A stretch of DNA of 24,667 nt from an uncultured Clostridia bacterium. Its GTDB lineage: Bacteria > Bacillota > Clostridia > Christensenellales > Pumilibacteraceae. Of this stretch, positions 16,039 to 22,457 are shown piece by piece. A model generated the notes under the pieces. That model was not told the origin of the DNA. It worked only from the letters and a program-made list of their open reading frames with translations, and searched no databases. The first letter of the stretch is position 1. Each line of letters starts with the position of its first letter. Position numbers and translations under genes: made by a program. The stretch is from assembly GCA_947589145.1 (NCBI GenBank), contig CANQCB010000007.1, positions 1-24,667 on the forward strand, in the 5' to 3' direction.

Positions 16039-16095
16039 TTTTTTGTTCCCTCTGAAACAAAAAACGTCGGAGGGCAGCAATCTCCCGTTCCGACG
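16039..16095 (-). promoter_or_regulatory. Leader hairpins with terminator form, candidate attenuator of the glutamate synthase operon
   Basis: About 12 nt after the predicted start of the mRNA, CGTCGGA (16095-16089) pairs with TCCGACG (16071-16065). An inner GGGAG/CTGCCC stem extends the hairpin, and it is followed directly by TTTTTT (16064-16059). A second hairpin, TTTTTTG..TTC with GAACAAAAAA (16064-16039, loop AGAGG), would take up the U-run and ends just before the SD. CCCTC within the first hairpin could also pair with the later GAGGG. This arrangement fits premature termination subject to control. The signal is unknown. Confidence 0.6.
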
Positions 16096-16113
16096 CCTTT
16101 GTCTTTCTCAATT

Positions 16114-16142
16114 ATAATATATTTTTACAAAATTTTTGTCAA
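16114..16142 (-). promoter_or_regulatory. Promoter of the glutamate synthase operon
   Basis: On the minus strand consensus TTGACA (16142-16137), a 17-nt spacer and TATTAT (16119-16114). TATAAT at 16116-16111 is an alternative with a 20-nt spacer. Transcription should start near 16107. Confidence 0.82.
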
Positions 16143-16244
16143 GCGAAATTTATCATATTTTAACGGAAAATATCCGACCGAGCCGGGGCGCTCCCCCTCT
16201 CCCGATTTGATCTTAACGCATGAGAAACGCATGCGGATATTTAA

Positions 16245-18281
16245 TCAAAAAAGTTGTTCGCTTTTTTCGCACACGGGGATTTCTTTGATTTTCTCGCAAA
16301 TCATTTCGCACGCCGAATCGAGACTTTCCGCTTTCACGATATGTCCGCAGGCGTAACCGCTGACGCGCTCCGCTTTGGCATAATCGTCGCCGATAACGAA
16401 CGCGTCGTTGACGTTGGCGTCCATTCGGCGATCGAAGCCGCCGACCGTGGCGACGTAGACTCGATTTTTGCCGCGCAAAGACGACGCGATTTGAGCCGCC
16501 GCCCAATCCGTAGCCACCACCGCGTCAAACTCCGACTCGGTCAAGATTTCTCTTTCACGTTTTGCAACGCCGCAAACGCCCCACTTTGCGGCGAGCCTGT
16601 CGCCCACAATAAAGCGCAAAACGGCAAGCATGAATTTTTTGAACCCGACCGCTTTGTCCGTACCCGCTTTCGCAAGCAATTTCCTATCCGAAAGGTTCAC
16701 GTTGACGACGTCGAACATATCGCCGCAAGCCGACTTCAACGTTTCGGCAATATCGCCGCCGCAAGCCGACAAAACCGCGACTTTCGGCGTTTTGCCGTAA
16801 GGCACGCTTGCGATCTTTTCCGCGGACTCCGCGCGCAGTTCGATACTTCTCTTCTCGATGACCGTGAGGAAAACGCCGTAATATATCTGCATATTGACGA
16901 GGAAGAAATAAATATCGAGGAAAGACATGAGGATCATTCCGAGGGGGAACAGGAAGAGAAGCAATTTTTCCGCCGAAAAATCAGTGAAAATCACCTCGAC
17001 GACCTTTTTGAAATGTACGAGGAAGGCGATAAATCCCACAATACCCATAGAGCCGATAAGCTGAATGAAAATGTTGTGGTACATATTATAATAGAAATTC
17101 GGGCTGAACGCGGGAGAGTCGTGCGGAACACCGCCGTCGACGAAACCCACGCCGAACACCGGCGAACGGCAAAAGTCGGCAAGCCCGTTTGCCCACCTGT
17201 CGAAACGACCGTTATCGCCCGAGTCGGTGTGCATAAAGCCCATATTCCGTAATTTTTCGAACAACCCGTCAAAGCCGCCGAAGTGATTGATAACGAACGC
17301 CAACGCGACTATTCCCAAGCCGACGAGTATGGCGGAAAAATATCTGTTCGGAATTTTGTTTTTGCCCGATATGCAACAAATAATCGCGCCGCCGAGGAGC
17401 AATATGCCGCCGAACAATGCGGCGTTGCGCGCTTGAAGATAAACGGTAAGAAGGAAGAACAGCACGGCGGCAAAGTATGCCAACGTACCTCTTTTTCGCG
17501 AATATGCGACATACATCGAGGCGGGAATGGTCAGCGCCGTCATACAGGCAATAACGGTGTCGTTGCCCCAACCGAGTACGATATTGTCGCGCAGGAGCAT
17601 GCCGCTTTCGTCAAACAGCGCGTTATGCGCCGCGAGTATGCCCGAAAGTCCGCCCACTTCCGCCGCAATCATAAAGCCGAGAACGAGCATCACCTTGCAA
17701 ACGTAAGCGGCAACGTCCTCGCTTCGCATGGCTACGACGGAGAAAAGGAAATAGAATATCGTGACGCTCATGGCTTCGAGCGCGCCGAAAGCAAGGTCGA
17801 TCGGCTCCCAGGACGGCGAAAATATGCCGTTGAGAAGGCACGCCCCCGCAAAAACGAGCAGTCCGAAACCGAAAGTACTGCGCTTGCGGAATATATCCTT
17901 AAATGCGCCGGTGACTATCAATTTTATAATAAACGCGATTATCATGACGCTTGTGCAAACGAGTATTTGCGCAAAGCCGACAGGTTCGATAAACGGCATT
18001 CCTTTATCGTGCCCTTCGTTGAAGTTCGACAACCCGTCCATCCCGAAAGAAGGGAAAATGAGGAGCAGCGGCGTAAAGTACACTTTGAGGTCGTCGTTGA
18101 AAAGGACGGCAAAAAGCACGCCTGCCATGTGCAGATAAAAGACGGGAACATACGCGTATATGCCGAACAGCGCACTCACGGCGCCGAGCGCGGCAAAAAC
18201 GACGGGATACCACATGGAATTCTGCCAACCGACGAGCGCGGATATGACCTTATTTGCTTTTAATTTTTCGAGAAACTTCAT
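16245..18281 (-). CDS. O-antigen ligase-like (Wzy_C) membrane protein with extra C-terminal domain
   Basis: Predicted to join or polymerise surface glycans at the outer face of the membrane. Residues 1 to about 480 hold roughly a dozen hydrophobic helices and the Wzy/WaaL-type motif GRFDRWANGLADF, followed by SPVFGVGF (about 359-380) and the HN pair at 402-403 in a large loop. Residues 499-678 form a soluble alpha/beta domain (PKVAVLSACGGDIAE opening a Rossmann-like strand) that I cannot assign. At 678 residues the protein is well above the usual 400-480 for the family. The ATG has a weak SD, AAGG, four bases upstream. The gene follows rsmA by 19 nt, and no glycosyltransferase cluster is seen beside it. 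Confidence 0.75.
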   Translation of the reverse strand: MKFLEKLKANKVISALVGWQNSMWYPVVFAALGAVSALFGIYAYVPVFYLHMAGVLFAVLFNDDLKVYFTPLLLIFPSFGMDGLSNFNEGHDKGMPFIEPVGFAQILVCTSVMIIAFIIKLIVTGAFKDIFRKRSTFGFGLLVFAGACLLNGIFSPSWEPIDLAFGALEAMSVTIFYFLFSVVAMRSEDVAAYVCKVMLVLGFMIAAEVGGLSGILAAHNALFDESGMLLRDNIVLGWGNDTVIACMTALTIPASMYVAYSRKRGTLAYFAAVLFFLLTVYLQARNAALFGGILLLGGAIICCISGKNKIPNRYFSAILVGLGIVALAFVINHFGGFDGLFEKLRNMGFMHTDSGDNGRFDRWANGLADFCRSPVFGVGFVDGGVPHDSPAFSPNFYYNMYHNIFIQLIGSMGIVGFIAFLVHFKKVVEVIFTDFSAEKLLLFLFPLGMILMSFLDIYFFLVNMQIYYGVFLTVIEKRSIELRAESAEKIASVPYGKTPKVAVLSACGGDIAETLKSACGDMFDVVNVNLSDRKLLAKAGTDKAVGFKKFMLAVLRFIVGDRLAAKWGVCGVAKREREILTESEFDAVVATDWAAAQIASSLRGKNRVYVATVGGFDRRMDANVNDAFVIGDDYAKAERVSGYACGHIVKAESLDSACEMICEKIKEIPVCEKSEQLF

Positions 18282-18300
18282 TGACCTTTATATATTACCA

Positions 18301-19074
18301 TTATTTCAATAATTTGGCAAGCGCCGAAAACTCATTCGGCGAAAGACGTTCTCCTCTCACGTCGGGACAGAGTCCGAGAGTTTGCAACGCGTTTGTAACT
18401 TTGATTTTATCGTAACCCGCCGACGAAAGACAATTCATAAGCGTTTTGCGCCGCATTCCGAACGCCGCACGCACGACTTCCATGATCTGCGCCTTTCCCT
18501 CGATCTCGCGGTTCTTGTCGATTTTTACCACCGCGCTGTCCACGTTCGGCGGCGGAGTGAACATTTGCCGTCCTACGCTCCTGACGACCTGCGCTCTGCC
18601 CGACAGTTGCGCCGAGACCGAAAGCACACCGTAATCTTTGCCGCCCGGTGTCGCCGCAATACGCTCGGCGACTTCCTTTTGCACCATGACCGTCACGCTC
18701 TTACAACGCACGTCGTCAAGCAAGCGGAACAGCACGGGCGTCGTGATATAATAAGGAAGATTGGCAACCGCCTTATACTCGCCTGCGAAGAGTCCGCTTA
18801 TGTCCGCTTTCATAAAGTCGCCCATAACGACGGTAAGGTTCGGATATTCCTTTTCGAGCGGACGGAGATATTCTTCCAGCCTGTTATCGATCTCGAACGC
18901 GAACACTCTCGCTCCGCTTTTTACCAGCGGCAGCGTGAGCGCGCCCATGCCTGCGCCCACCTCGACAACCGTATCGTCCGCTCCGACTTCGGCGTCCGAG
19001 ACAATGGCGGAAAGCAGATTGCCGTCTGTCAAAAAGTTCTGCCCCAAAGAATGCGAATGTCTGAATTTTTCCAT
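18301..19074 (-). CDS. rsmA: 16S rRNA (adenine1518-N6/adenine1519-N6)-dimethyltransferase
   Basis: Dimethylates two adjacent adenines in the 3' hairpin of 16S rRNA late in small-subunit assembly, using S-adenosylmethionine. The 257 residues begin with HSLGQNFLTD, the family signature. They continue with the SAM loop EVGAGMGALTLPL (motif I), acidic FEIDNRL (motif II), the catalytic NLPYYI (motif IV) and MFTPPPNVDSAVV (motif VIII region). The length is slightly short of the usual 270-290. The ATG is preceded by the SD AAGGAAA. Confidence 0.96.
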   Translation of the reverse strand: MEKFRHSHSLGQNFLTDGNLLSAIVSDAEVGADDTVVEVGAGMGALTLPLVKSGARVFAFEIDNRLEEYLRPLEKEYPNLTVVMGDFMKADISGLFAGEYKAVANLPYYITTPVLFRLLDDVRCKSVTVMVQKEVAERIAATPGGKDYGVLSVSAQLSGRAQVVRSVGRQMFTPPPNVDSAVVKIDKNREIEGKAQIMEVVRAAFGMRRKTLMNCLSSAGYDKIKVTNALQTLGLCPDVRGERLSPNEFSALAKLLK

Positions 19075-19099
19075 ATTTCCTTAAATAAAAACACGAGTA

Positions 19100-19166
19100 A
19101 ATATTCGAAAATCGATATTGCGCGCGGACCGTGCGAATCTTTCGTTTCAAAATATCGACGAATATT
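19100..19166. repeat. Imperfect inverted repeat upstream of rsmA
   Basis: AATATTCG, AAAA, TCGATATT (19100-19119) is matched in reverse complement by AATATCGACGAATATT (19151-19166), apart from the central four bases. About 30 nt lie between the arms. It sits between the 3' end of the AAA+ gene and the rsmA leader. It has no clear T-tail, so it may be a structured leader or protein site rather than a terminator. Confidence 0.45.
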
Positions 19167-19209
19167 GCCTCCTCGGCGCAAACCTTTTGGATAAAAAACC
19201 GAGAAAAAA

Positions 19210-20124
19210 TTATTTCAATTTCTTTTCCGCCTCTATAATTCCCGCAAGCTGTTTTGCCCCTCTCGGACTTCTGCCTCCCTTTTCGAGACAGAACTGCTCC
19301 GCGCGAAGCGCGAGATCGTTGTTGGACATCTTTATGCCGCGGTCGGCAAGCAGGGCTTTGAGGATATCGAAAAATTCGCGCTTATCGGGATTGACGAAAG
19401 TCACGACGATACCGAAGCGGTCTGACAGACTCATTTGCTCCTGCCGCATATCGTTTTCGTGCATATCGTTGGTACGATCGGAAAAATTCTCCCGAATGAG
19501 GTGTCTGCGGTTGGTAGTCGCATAGATCAGCACGTTCCCGAGGTGAAGCGCACTTCCTTCGAGAACGGCTTTCAGCTCGCTGTAATTTTCCTGCCCTTCC
19601 ACAAACGAAAGGTCATCGATAAAAATAATGAATTTCAGCTTTTCTCCCGCAAAAGATATGGCGTTCATCAACCGCGGCAGAGTGATTATATCCTGTTTTT
19701 TGACCTCTATAAGCCGAAGCCCGTCCTTTCCGAACTCGTTTATGAGCGCGTGGACGGTGGACGACTTGCCCGTGCCCCTGTCGCCGTAAAGCAACACGTT
19801 CTGCGCGGGAAGCCCCTTCAAAAACGCCCGAGTATTGTCCACGACCGTCTTTTTTTCCTGTTCGTATTTTTTAAGATCCGACAGAGTGACGGGATCTGTG
19901 GAACGCATGGGAATGAGTTCCCTCGAACCGCCGTCCCAAATAAAAGCGCGCGCCGCCAGAAAAAACTCCGCGTCGTATACGCCGCCGCTCTCGCTCACCG
20001 CCTGAGAGACTAAATACTCTATCTGTCCGTTGATCGAACGGTACTCGCTCTCCGCCAACCTGCCCAATTTCTCCAAAAGTTCGGGTTTCATTCTGACTAT
20101 TATCGATTTTCTTTCGTCTTTCAT
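19210..20124 (-). CDS. Ribbon-helix-helix/DUF815-type AAA+ ATPase fusion
   Basis: The 304-residue product has two parts. Residues 1 to about 45 resemble an Arc-type ribbon-helix-helix DNA-binding domain: strand SIIVRMK, then PELLEKLGRLAESEYRSING and QIEYLVSQAV. From about residue 75 it is a DUF815-like AAA+ ATPase: Walker A GDRGTGKS at 114-121, Walker B IIFIDD at 166-171, sensor-1 YATTNRRHL at 201-209 and LSDRFG at 233-238. DUF815 proteins have no settled function. The reported frame could open at TTG 20160, but that triplet is part of the -35 box. ATG 20124 lies seven bases after a TATCAT -10 and has no SD, so the mRNA is probably leaderless. Confidence 0.8.
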   Translation of the reverse strand: MKDERKSIIVRMKPELLEKLGRLAESEYRSINGQIEYLVSQAVSESGGVYDAEFFLAARAFIWDGGSRELIPMRSTDPVTLSDLKKYEQEKKTVVDNTRAFLKGLPAQNVLLYGDRGTGKSSTVHALINEFGKDGLRLIEVKKQDIITLPRLMNAISFAGEKLKFIIFIDDLSFVEGQENYSELKAVLEGSALHLGNVLIYATTNRRHLIRENFSDRTNDMHENDMRQEQMSLSDRFGIVVTFVNPDKREFFDILKALLADRGIKMSNNDLALRAEQFCLEKGGRSPRGAKQLAGIIEAEKKLK

Positions 20125-20131
20125 AATCACA

Positions 20132-20160
20132 ATGATATCACCGTGCAAAACTTCTGTCAA
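20132..20160 (-). promoter_or_regulatory. Promoter of the RHH-AAA+ gene
   Basis: Consensus TTGACA (20160-20155), a 17-nt spacer and TATCAT (20137-20132), with an extended -10 TGA. The start codon follows after seven bases. Confidence 0.82.
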
Positions 20161-20207
20161 CTCTAACAGCCTATTTTTTCGAATGACAAAACGATCCTAT
20201 CGAAGGA

Positions 20208-20239
20208 ATAACGCACTCTGTGTTTATAGAGTGCGTTAT
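20208..20239. repeat. Perfect 12-bp inverted repeat upstream of the AAA+ gene
   Basis: ATAACGCACTCT (20208-20219) and AGAGTGCGTTAT (20228-20239) flank an 8-nt loop. Neither side has a T-run, so it is unlikely to be an intrinsic terminator. It lies about 50 bp upstream of the RHH-AAA+ promoter and could be a protein-binding site for that RHH domain, though nothing shows this directly. Confidence 0.6.
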
Positions 20240-20409
20240 GTCATAAAATAATTCTTCTTACAAGTCGGAAATAATGGACGGCGACGTGCGGTCAGAGCTT
20301 TTCCTTGCGCACCGCTAACGCTCGCCACGGGCGTGCGCTTCTTTGTGTTCTTTCAAAGGTTTTATTAAATAAATCCTTATTATACAAGCCCCTTAATGAA
20401 CCAGCAACA

Positions 20410-20535
20410 GGAAGGCACAGAGTGCCGCTCAGACGTGCGAGAGAGGTTGTTATGCGAAGGAGTTTACTTAAAACGTAAATGACTGAGCAATAACGCTCGT
20501 CGGTGCGCGCGTATCAGCGGTGCTATGTGCCTTCC
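20410..20535. repeat. 126-nt long imperfect palindrome
   Basis: The outer arms 20410-20429 and 20516-20535 match in 17 of 20 positions as reverse complements (GGAAGGCACA...CCGCT). Inner stretches continue to pair imperfectly around GTTAT/ATAAC. The apex is TTTAC/GTAAA (20463-20467 with 20475-20479) round a 7-nt loop. The arms are symmetric about 20472, so the whole can fold as one long hairpin. It may be a non-coding RNA or a palindromic repeat element. It lies just after the stop of the membrane gene at 20550. Confidence 0.55.
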
Positions 20536-20549
20536 CTGCGGGAGCGCCG

Positions 20550-21350
20550 CTATTGCGCCGTCCCTACTATCTTCCTATATCTTTCGGCATTATTTGCTTT
20601 CAGCGCCTCCGTAAAGCCAAGTTTCCGCTCGGGCTTGCCGAGATCCTCGCGCCGTCTGGCGGATATAAGCAGATAAATGCAATAAAGCGCGGGCAAACCG
20701 AGGTTTGTTTCCACGAGAGAATTGACCACGAGGGTCATTATCTTGTTATATACGTCGAGATCTGCGGAGCGTATGCCGCCGATGAGCAGACCGACTTCCC
20801 AACCGAGTTGTACGAGCACGCCGAGGGTGAACAGCCAGGCTATCCTGAACCGCTTGTCTTTGTCCTTTTGCAAGAGGTTATATACTATGAGCGCGAAGTA
20901 GGATACTACCATTATGATAGCCATTGCGCCGTGATAAGCGCCCGTCGTGCGCTGTATGTGTATGGTAGGCTCTCCGCCCATGGACGAGAGGAGCGGGCAG
21001 CATATCCACCAGATCCATACCGCCGCCGTGTACGCGACAAAGTGCTCGTCTTTGCGCAGCCATATCCATATCAAAGCAAAGTTGGTCATGCCGTAGCTCA
21101 TTGACATCCAGAGTAGTACCCAGAACATGCTGCCGCCCGTTATCGAGCGGGTGTGAAGCGCGAGGTGGAATATGCCGTAGTCCACGATCATATACAGTAC
21201 GCCGCCCGCAAGCGCGAAGAGCAAGGTGGAATATCGCTTTTTAATCAGCAATATCGCCGAGAAGAATAACAGAAAAACGCTGTCGAGAATTATGTACAGC
21301 AGGTTAAATTCGCGCATGGCGATTATTTCCGTCGAATTTGCGAGAAACAT
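20550..21350 (-). CDS. Polytopic membrane protein of unknown function
   Basis: A 266-residue protein with seven or eight likely helices. It begins with ILDSVFLLFFSAILL after a short N-terminus and ends in a charged cytoplasmic tail (RRREDLGKPERKLG). Tryptophan-rich helices are notable (AVWIWWICCPL, and TNFALIWIWLRK). I do not recognise the family and see no catalytic or transport motif. The ATG at 21350 has SD AAGGAGA four bases upstream. A second Met at residue 12 is possible but lacks an SD. It is a single-gene unit between the palindromic region and the restriction island. Confidence 0.75.
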   Translation of the reverse strand: MFLANSTEIIAMREFNLLYIILDSVFLLFFSAILLIKKRYSTLLFALAGGVLYMIVDYGIFHLALHTRSITGGSMFWVLLWMSMSYGMTNFALIWIWLRKDEHFVAYTAAVWIWWICCPLLSSMGGEPTIHIQRTTGAYHGAMAIIMVVSYFALIVYNLLQKDKDKRFRIAWLFTLGVLVQLGWEVGLLIGGIRSADLDVYNKIMTLVVNSLVETNLGLPALYCIYLLISARRREDLGKPERKLGFTEALKANNAERYRKIVGTAQ

Positions 21351-21392
21351 AACGTCTCCTTAGTCGGCAAAACGCCGCATTTTTACGGTATG

Positions 21393-21421
21393 ATTATAAC
21401 ACGAACGTCGGCGTTTTTCAA
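21393..21421 (-). promoter_or_regulatory. Promoter of the polytopic membrane protein gene
   Basis: TTGAAA (21421-21416), a 17-nt spacer and TATAAT (21398-21393), with an extended -10 TGT. The leader of about 35 nt contains a small CGGC/GCCG hairpin before the SD. Confidence 0.82.
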
Positions 21422-21571
21422 TACGTTAGGACAAAATCGGCGCAATTTTTTCCTTTGGGCACAGTCGCGCCCTCCTATATGATAAATCAATCGCCGAGGA
21501 CATACGCGCCGACCGCCCCCCCGCCGCAAGCAAATAACCGACAATCGACCGCCACGGCGGCAAATAAAAGC

Positions 21572-21615
21572 ACAAAATAAAAGCGCTTGCCGCTCGGACA
21601 AACGCTTTGGTGGAA
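21572..21615. repeat. Left 44-bp direct repeat (att-like)
   Basis: Identical over 44 bases to 24591-24634, diverging at the next base on both sides. It contains the last 8 nt of the tRNA (TTCCACCA on the minus strand) and the tRNA terminator, but here no tRNA body follows: the sequence passes into the island. Confidence 0.9.
21574..21608 (-). terminator. Terminator hairpin in the left repeat, now downstream of the restriction operon
   Basis: On the minus strand AAAGCGTTTG (21608-21599) pairs with CAAGCGCTTT (21589-21580) over 10 bp with one T-G pair, followed by TTATTTTG. The stop of the Ntn-hydrolase gene is only 30 nt upstream, so this duplicated tRNA terminator can end the island operon. 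Confidence 0.75.
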
Positions 21616-21637
21616 TCTGATAACCTAAAACAAATAA

Positions 21638-22429
21638 TTACTTTAATGATTTATGTTGTAACCATTTGCTTTTATTTGGCTTAATAATTAAAATATCAAT
21701 CGGTCCACCTACTGTCTTGTTTATAGATTGAAAACGCATAGCATTTATTGTTGTTTCAATCGCAAATTTTGCAAAATCCACTGCGTCTTGCAATGACATA
21801 AACTGCCACGCAATAGGCGCTTCGGGAAGAACATTTAAGCTTTTTGCGTCTAAAATTGCCGCTTTTTCAATTATAGTTGTAGTTCCGTCAGGATTATTTA
21901 GATTAATATTTGTAGCCTCTATAACTCGAGGTGCAATAATCTGTTGTTTTATAAGTTTTGATAAAACTAAAGTTTCACCATCCCACATTGCACCCTGTGC
22001 AGTGTTAGTTAGCTGTTCTTCAATTCTAGCATTTCTACCTGTGAACAATCGATAGGCTTTTTGAATAGTGGCGTTCCCGCTTACTTCATAACCACATACT
22101 TGAAAAATAGTAACTACCGTGTTATCAATTGCGTTAAAAAAGTCAATCAACATTTGTGGTATTTCAGAAACCAAAGTTTTCTTTGATAATTTATTAATAA
22201 ACTGCTCAATATATCCAGCAATAGGCTTATTATTATAAGCAGCATTGCCACAAGTAGATATTCCGCTGCCATTAGGGCATAAAAACGTTTTATAAGTAAA
22301 ATCTGAAAAAGGAATAGAATTTGAAACAGCTATCGGACCAATAACAGGATTTGATACAGTCAATGTTAATCTGCTATCGCTTGCCATTACAATACCCTCA
22401 TTAACATATACAGATATAATTAACGACAT
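21638..22429 (-). CDS. Proteasome beta/HslV-like Ntn hydrolase with N-terminal serine
   Basis: A 263-residue protein whose N-terminus follows the proteasome beta-subunit pattern. After Met1, Ser2 takes the place of catalytic Thr1. SLIISVYVNEGIVMASDSRLT then puts Asp18 and Arg20 at the spacing of proteasome Asp17 and Arg19 (counting from the nucleophile). Further on, YKTFLCPNGSGISTCGNAA resembles the Lys33 strand and glycine-rich turn, with Lys47 the candidate lysine. Methionine aminopeptidase would expose Ser2, as HslV exposes its threonine. The rest (helical middle, C-terminal strand PIDILIIKP) fits an alpha-beta-beta-alpha Ntn fold. SD GAGGGG is just upstream. It is the third gene of the restriction operon, 28 nt after the endonuclease. 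The protease role is inferred. Confidence 0.65.
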   Translation of the reverse strand: MSLIISVYVNEGIVMASDSRLTLTVSNPVIGPIAVSNSIPFSDFTYKTFLCPNGSGISTCGNAAYNNKPIAGYIEQFINKLSKKTLVSEIPQMLIDFFNAIDNTVVTIFQVCGYEVSGNATIQKAYRLFTGRNARIEEQLTNTAQGAMWDGETLVLSKLIKQQIIAPRVIEATNINLNNPDGTTTIIEKAAILDAKSLNVLPEAPIAWQFMSLQDAVDFAKFAIETTINAMRFQSINKTVGGPIDILIIKPNKSKWLQHKSLK

Positions 22430-22457
22430 AATCCCCTCTCCCTTGAATTTTAATAAT

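Larger units (their letters stand above)
20161..20549. other. 389-nt intergenic region with several palindromes and no gene
   Basis: No coding frame with an SD or family similarity was found. The region holds a perfect 12-bp hairpin at 20208-20239, a GCGCAC/GTGCGC hairpin at 20307-20338, a possible minus-strand promoter (TTGCTG, 17 nt, TATAAT, around 20410-20380) and the long palindrome at 20410-20535. This is dense secondary structure for a non-coding stretch. Confidence 0.6.

Noticed and set aside
16150..16244. Strong terminator after the O-antigen-ligase-like gene
   Set aside because: Small hairpins such as CGCATG/CATGCG occur, but none is followed by a proper T-run, so no terminator is called there.
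20125..20160. TTG start at 20160 for the RHH-AAA+ gene
   Set aside because: The TTG is the first three bases of a consensus -35 box (TTGACA), so it cannot be inside the mRNA from that promoter.
20161..20549. Retron or group II intron RNA explaining the palindromes
   Set aside because: No reverse transcriptase gene lies nearby and no intron or msr/msd hallmarks were seen.
21383..21601. A 72-codon minus-strand frame between the membrane gene and the left repeat
   Set aside because: It overlaps the promoter of the membrane gene and part of the direct repeat, has no SD, and reads as an Arg/Cys-rich peptide without a domain.
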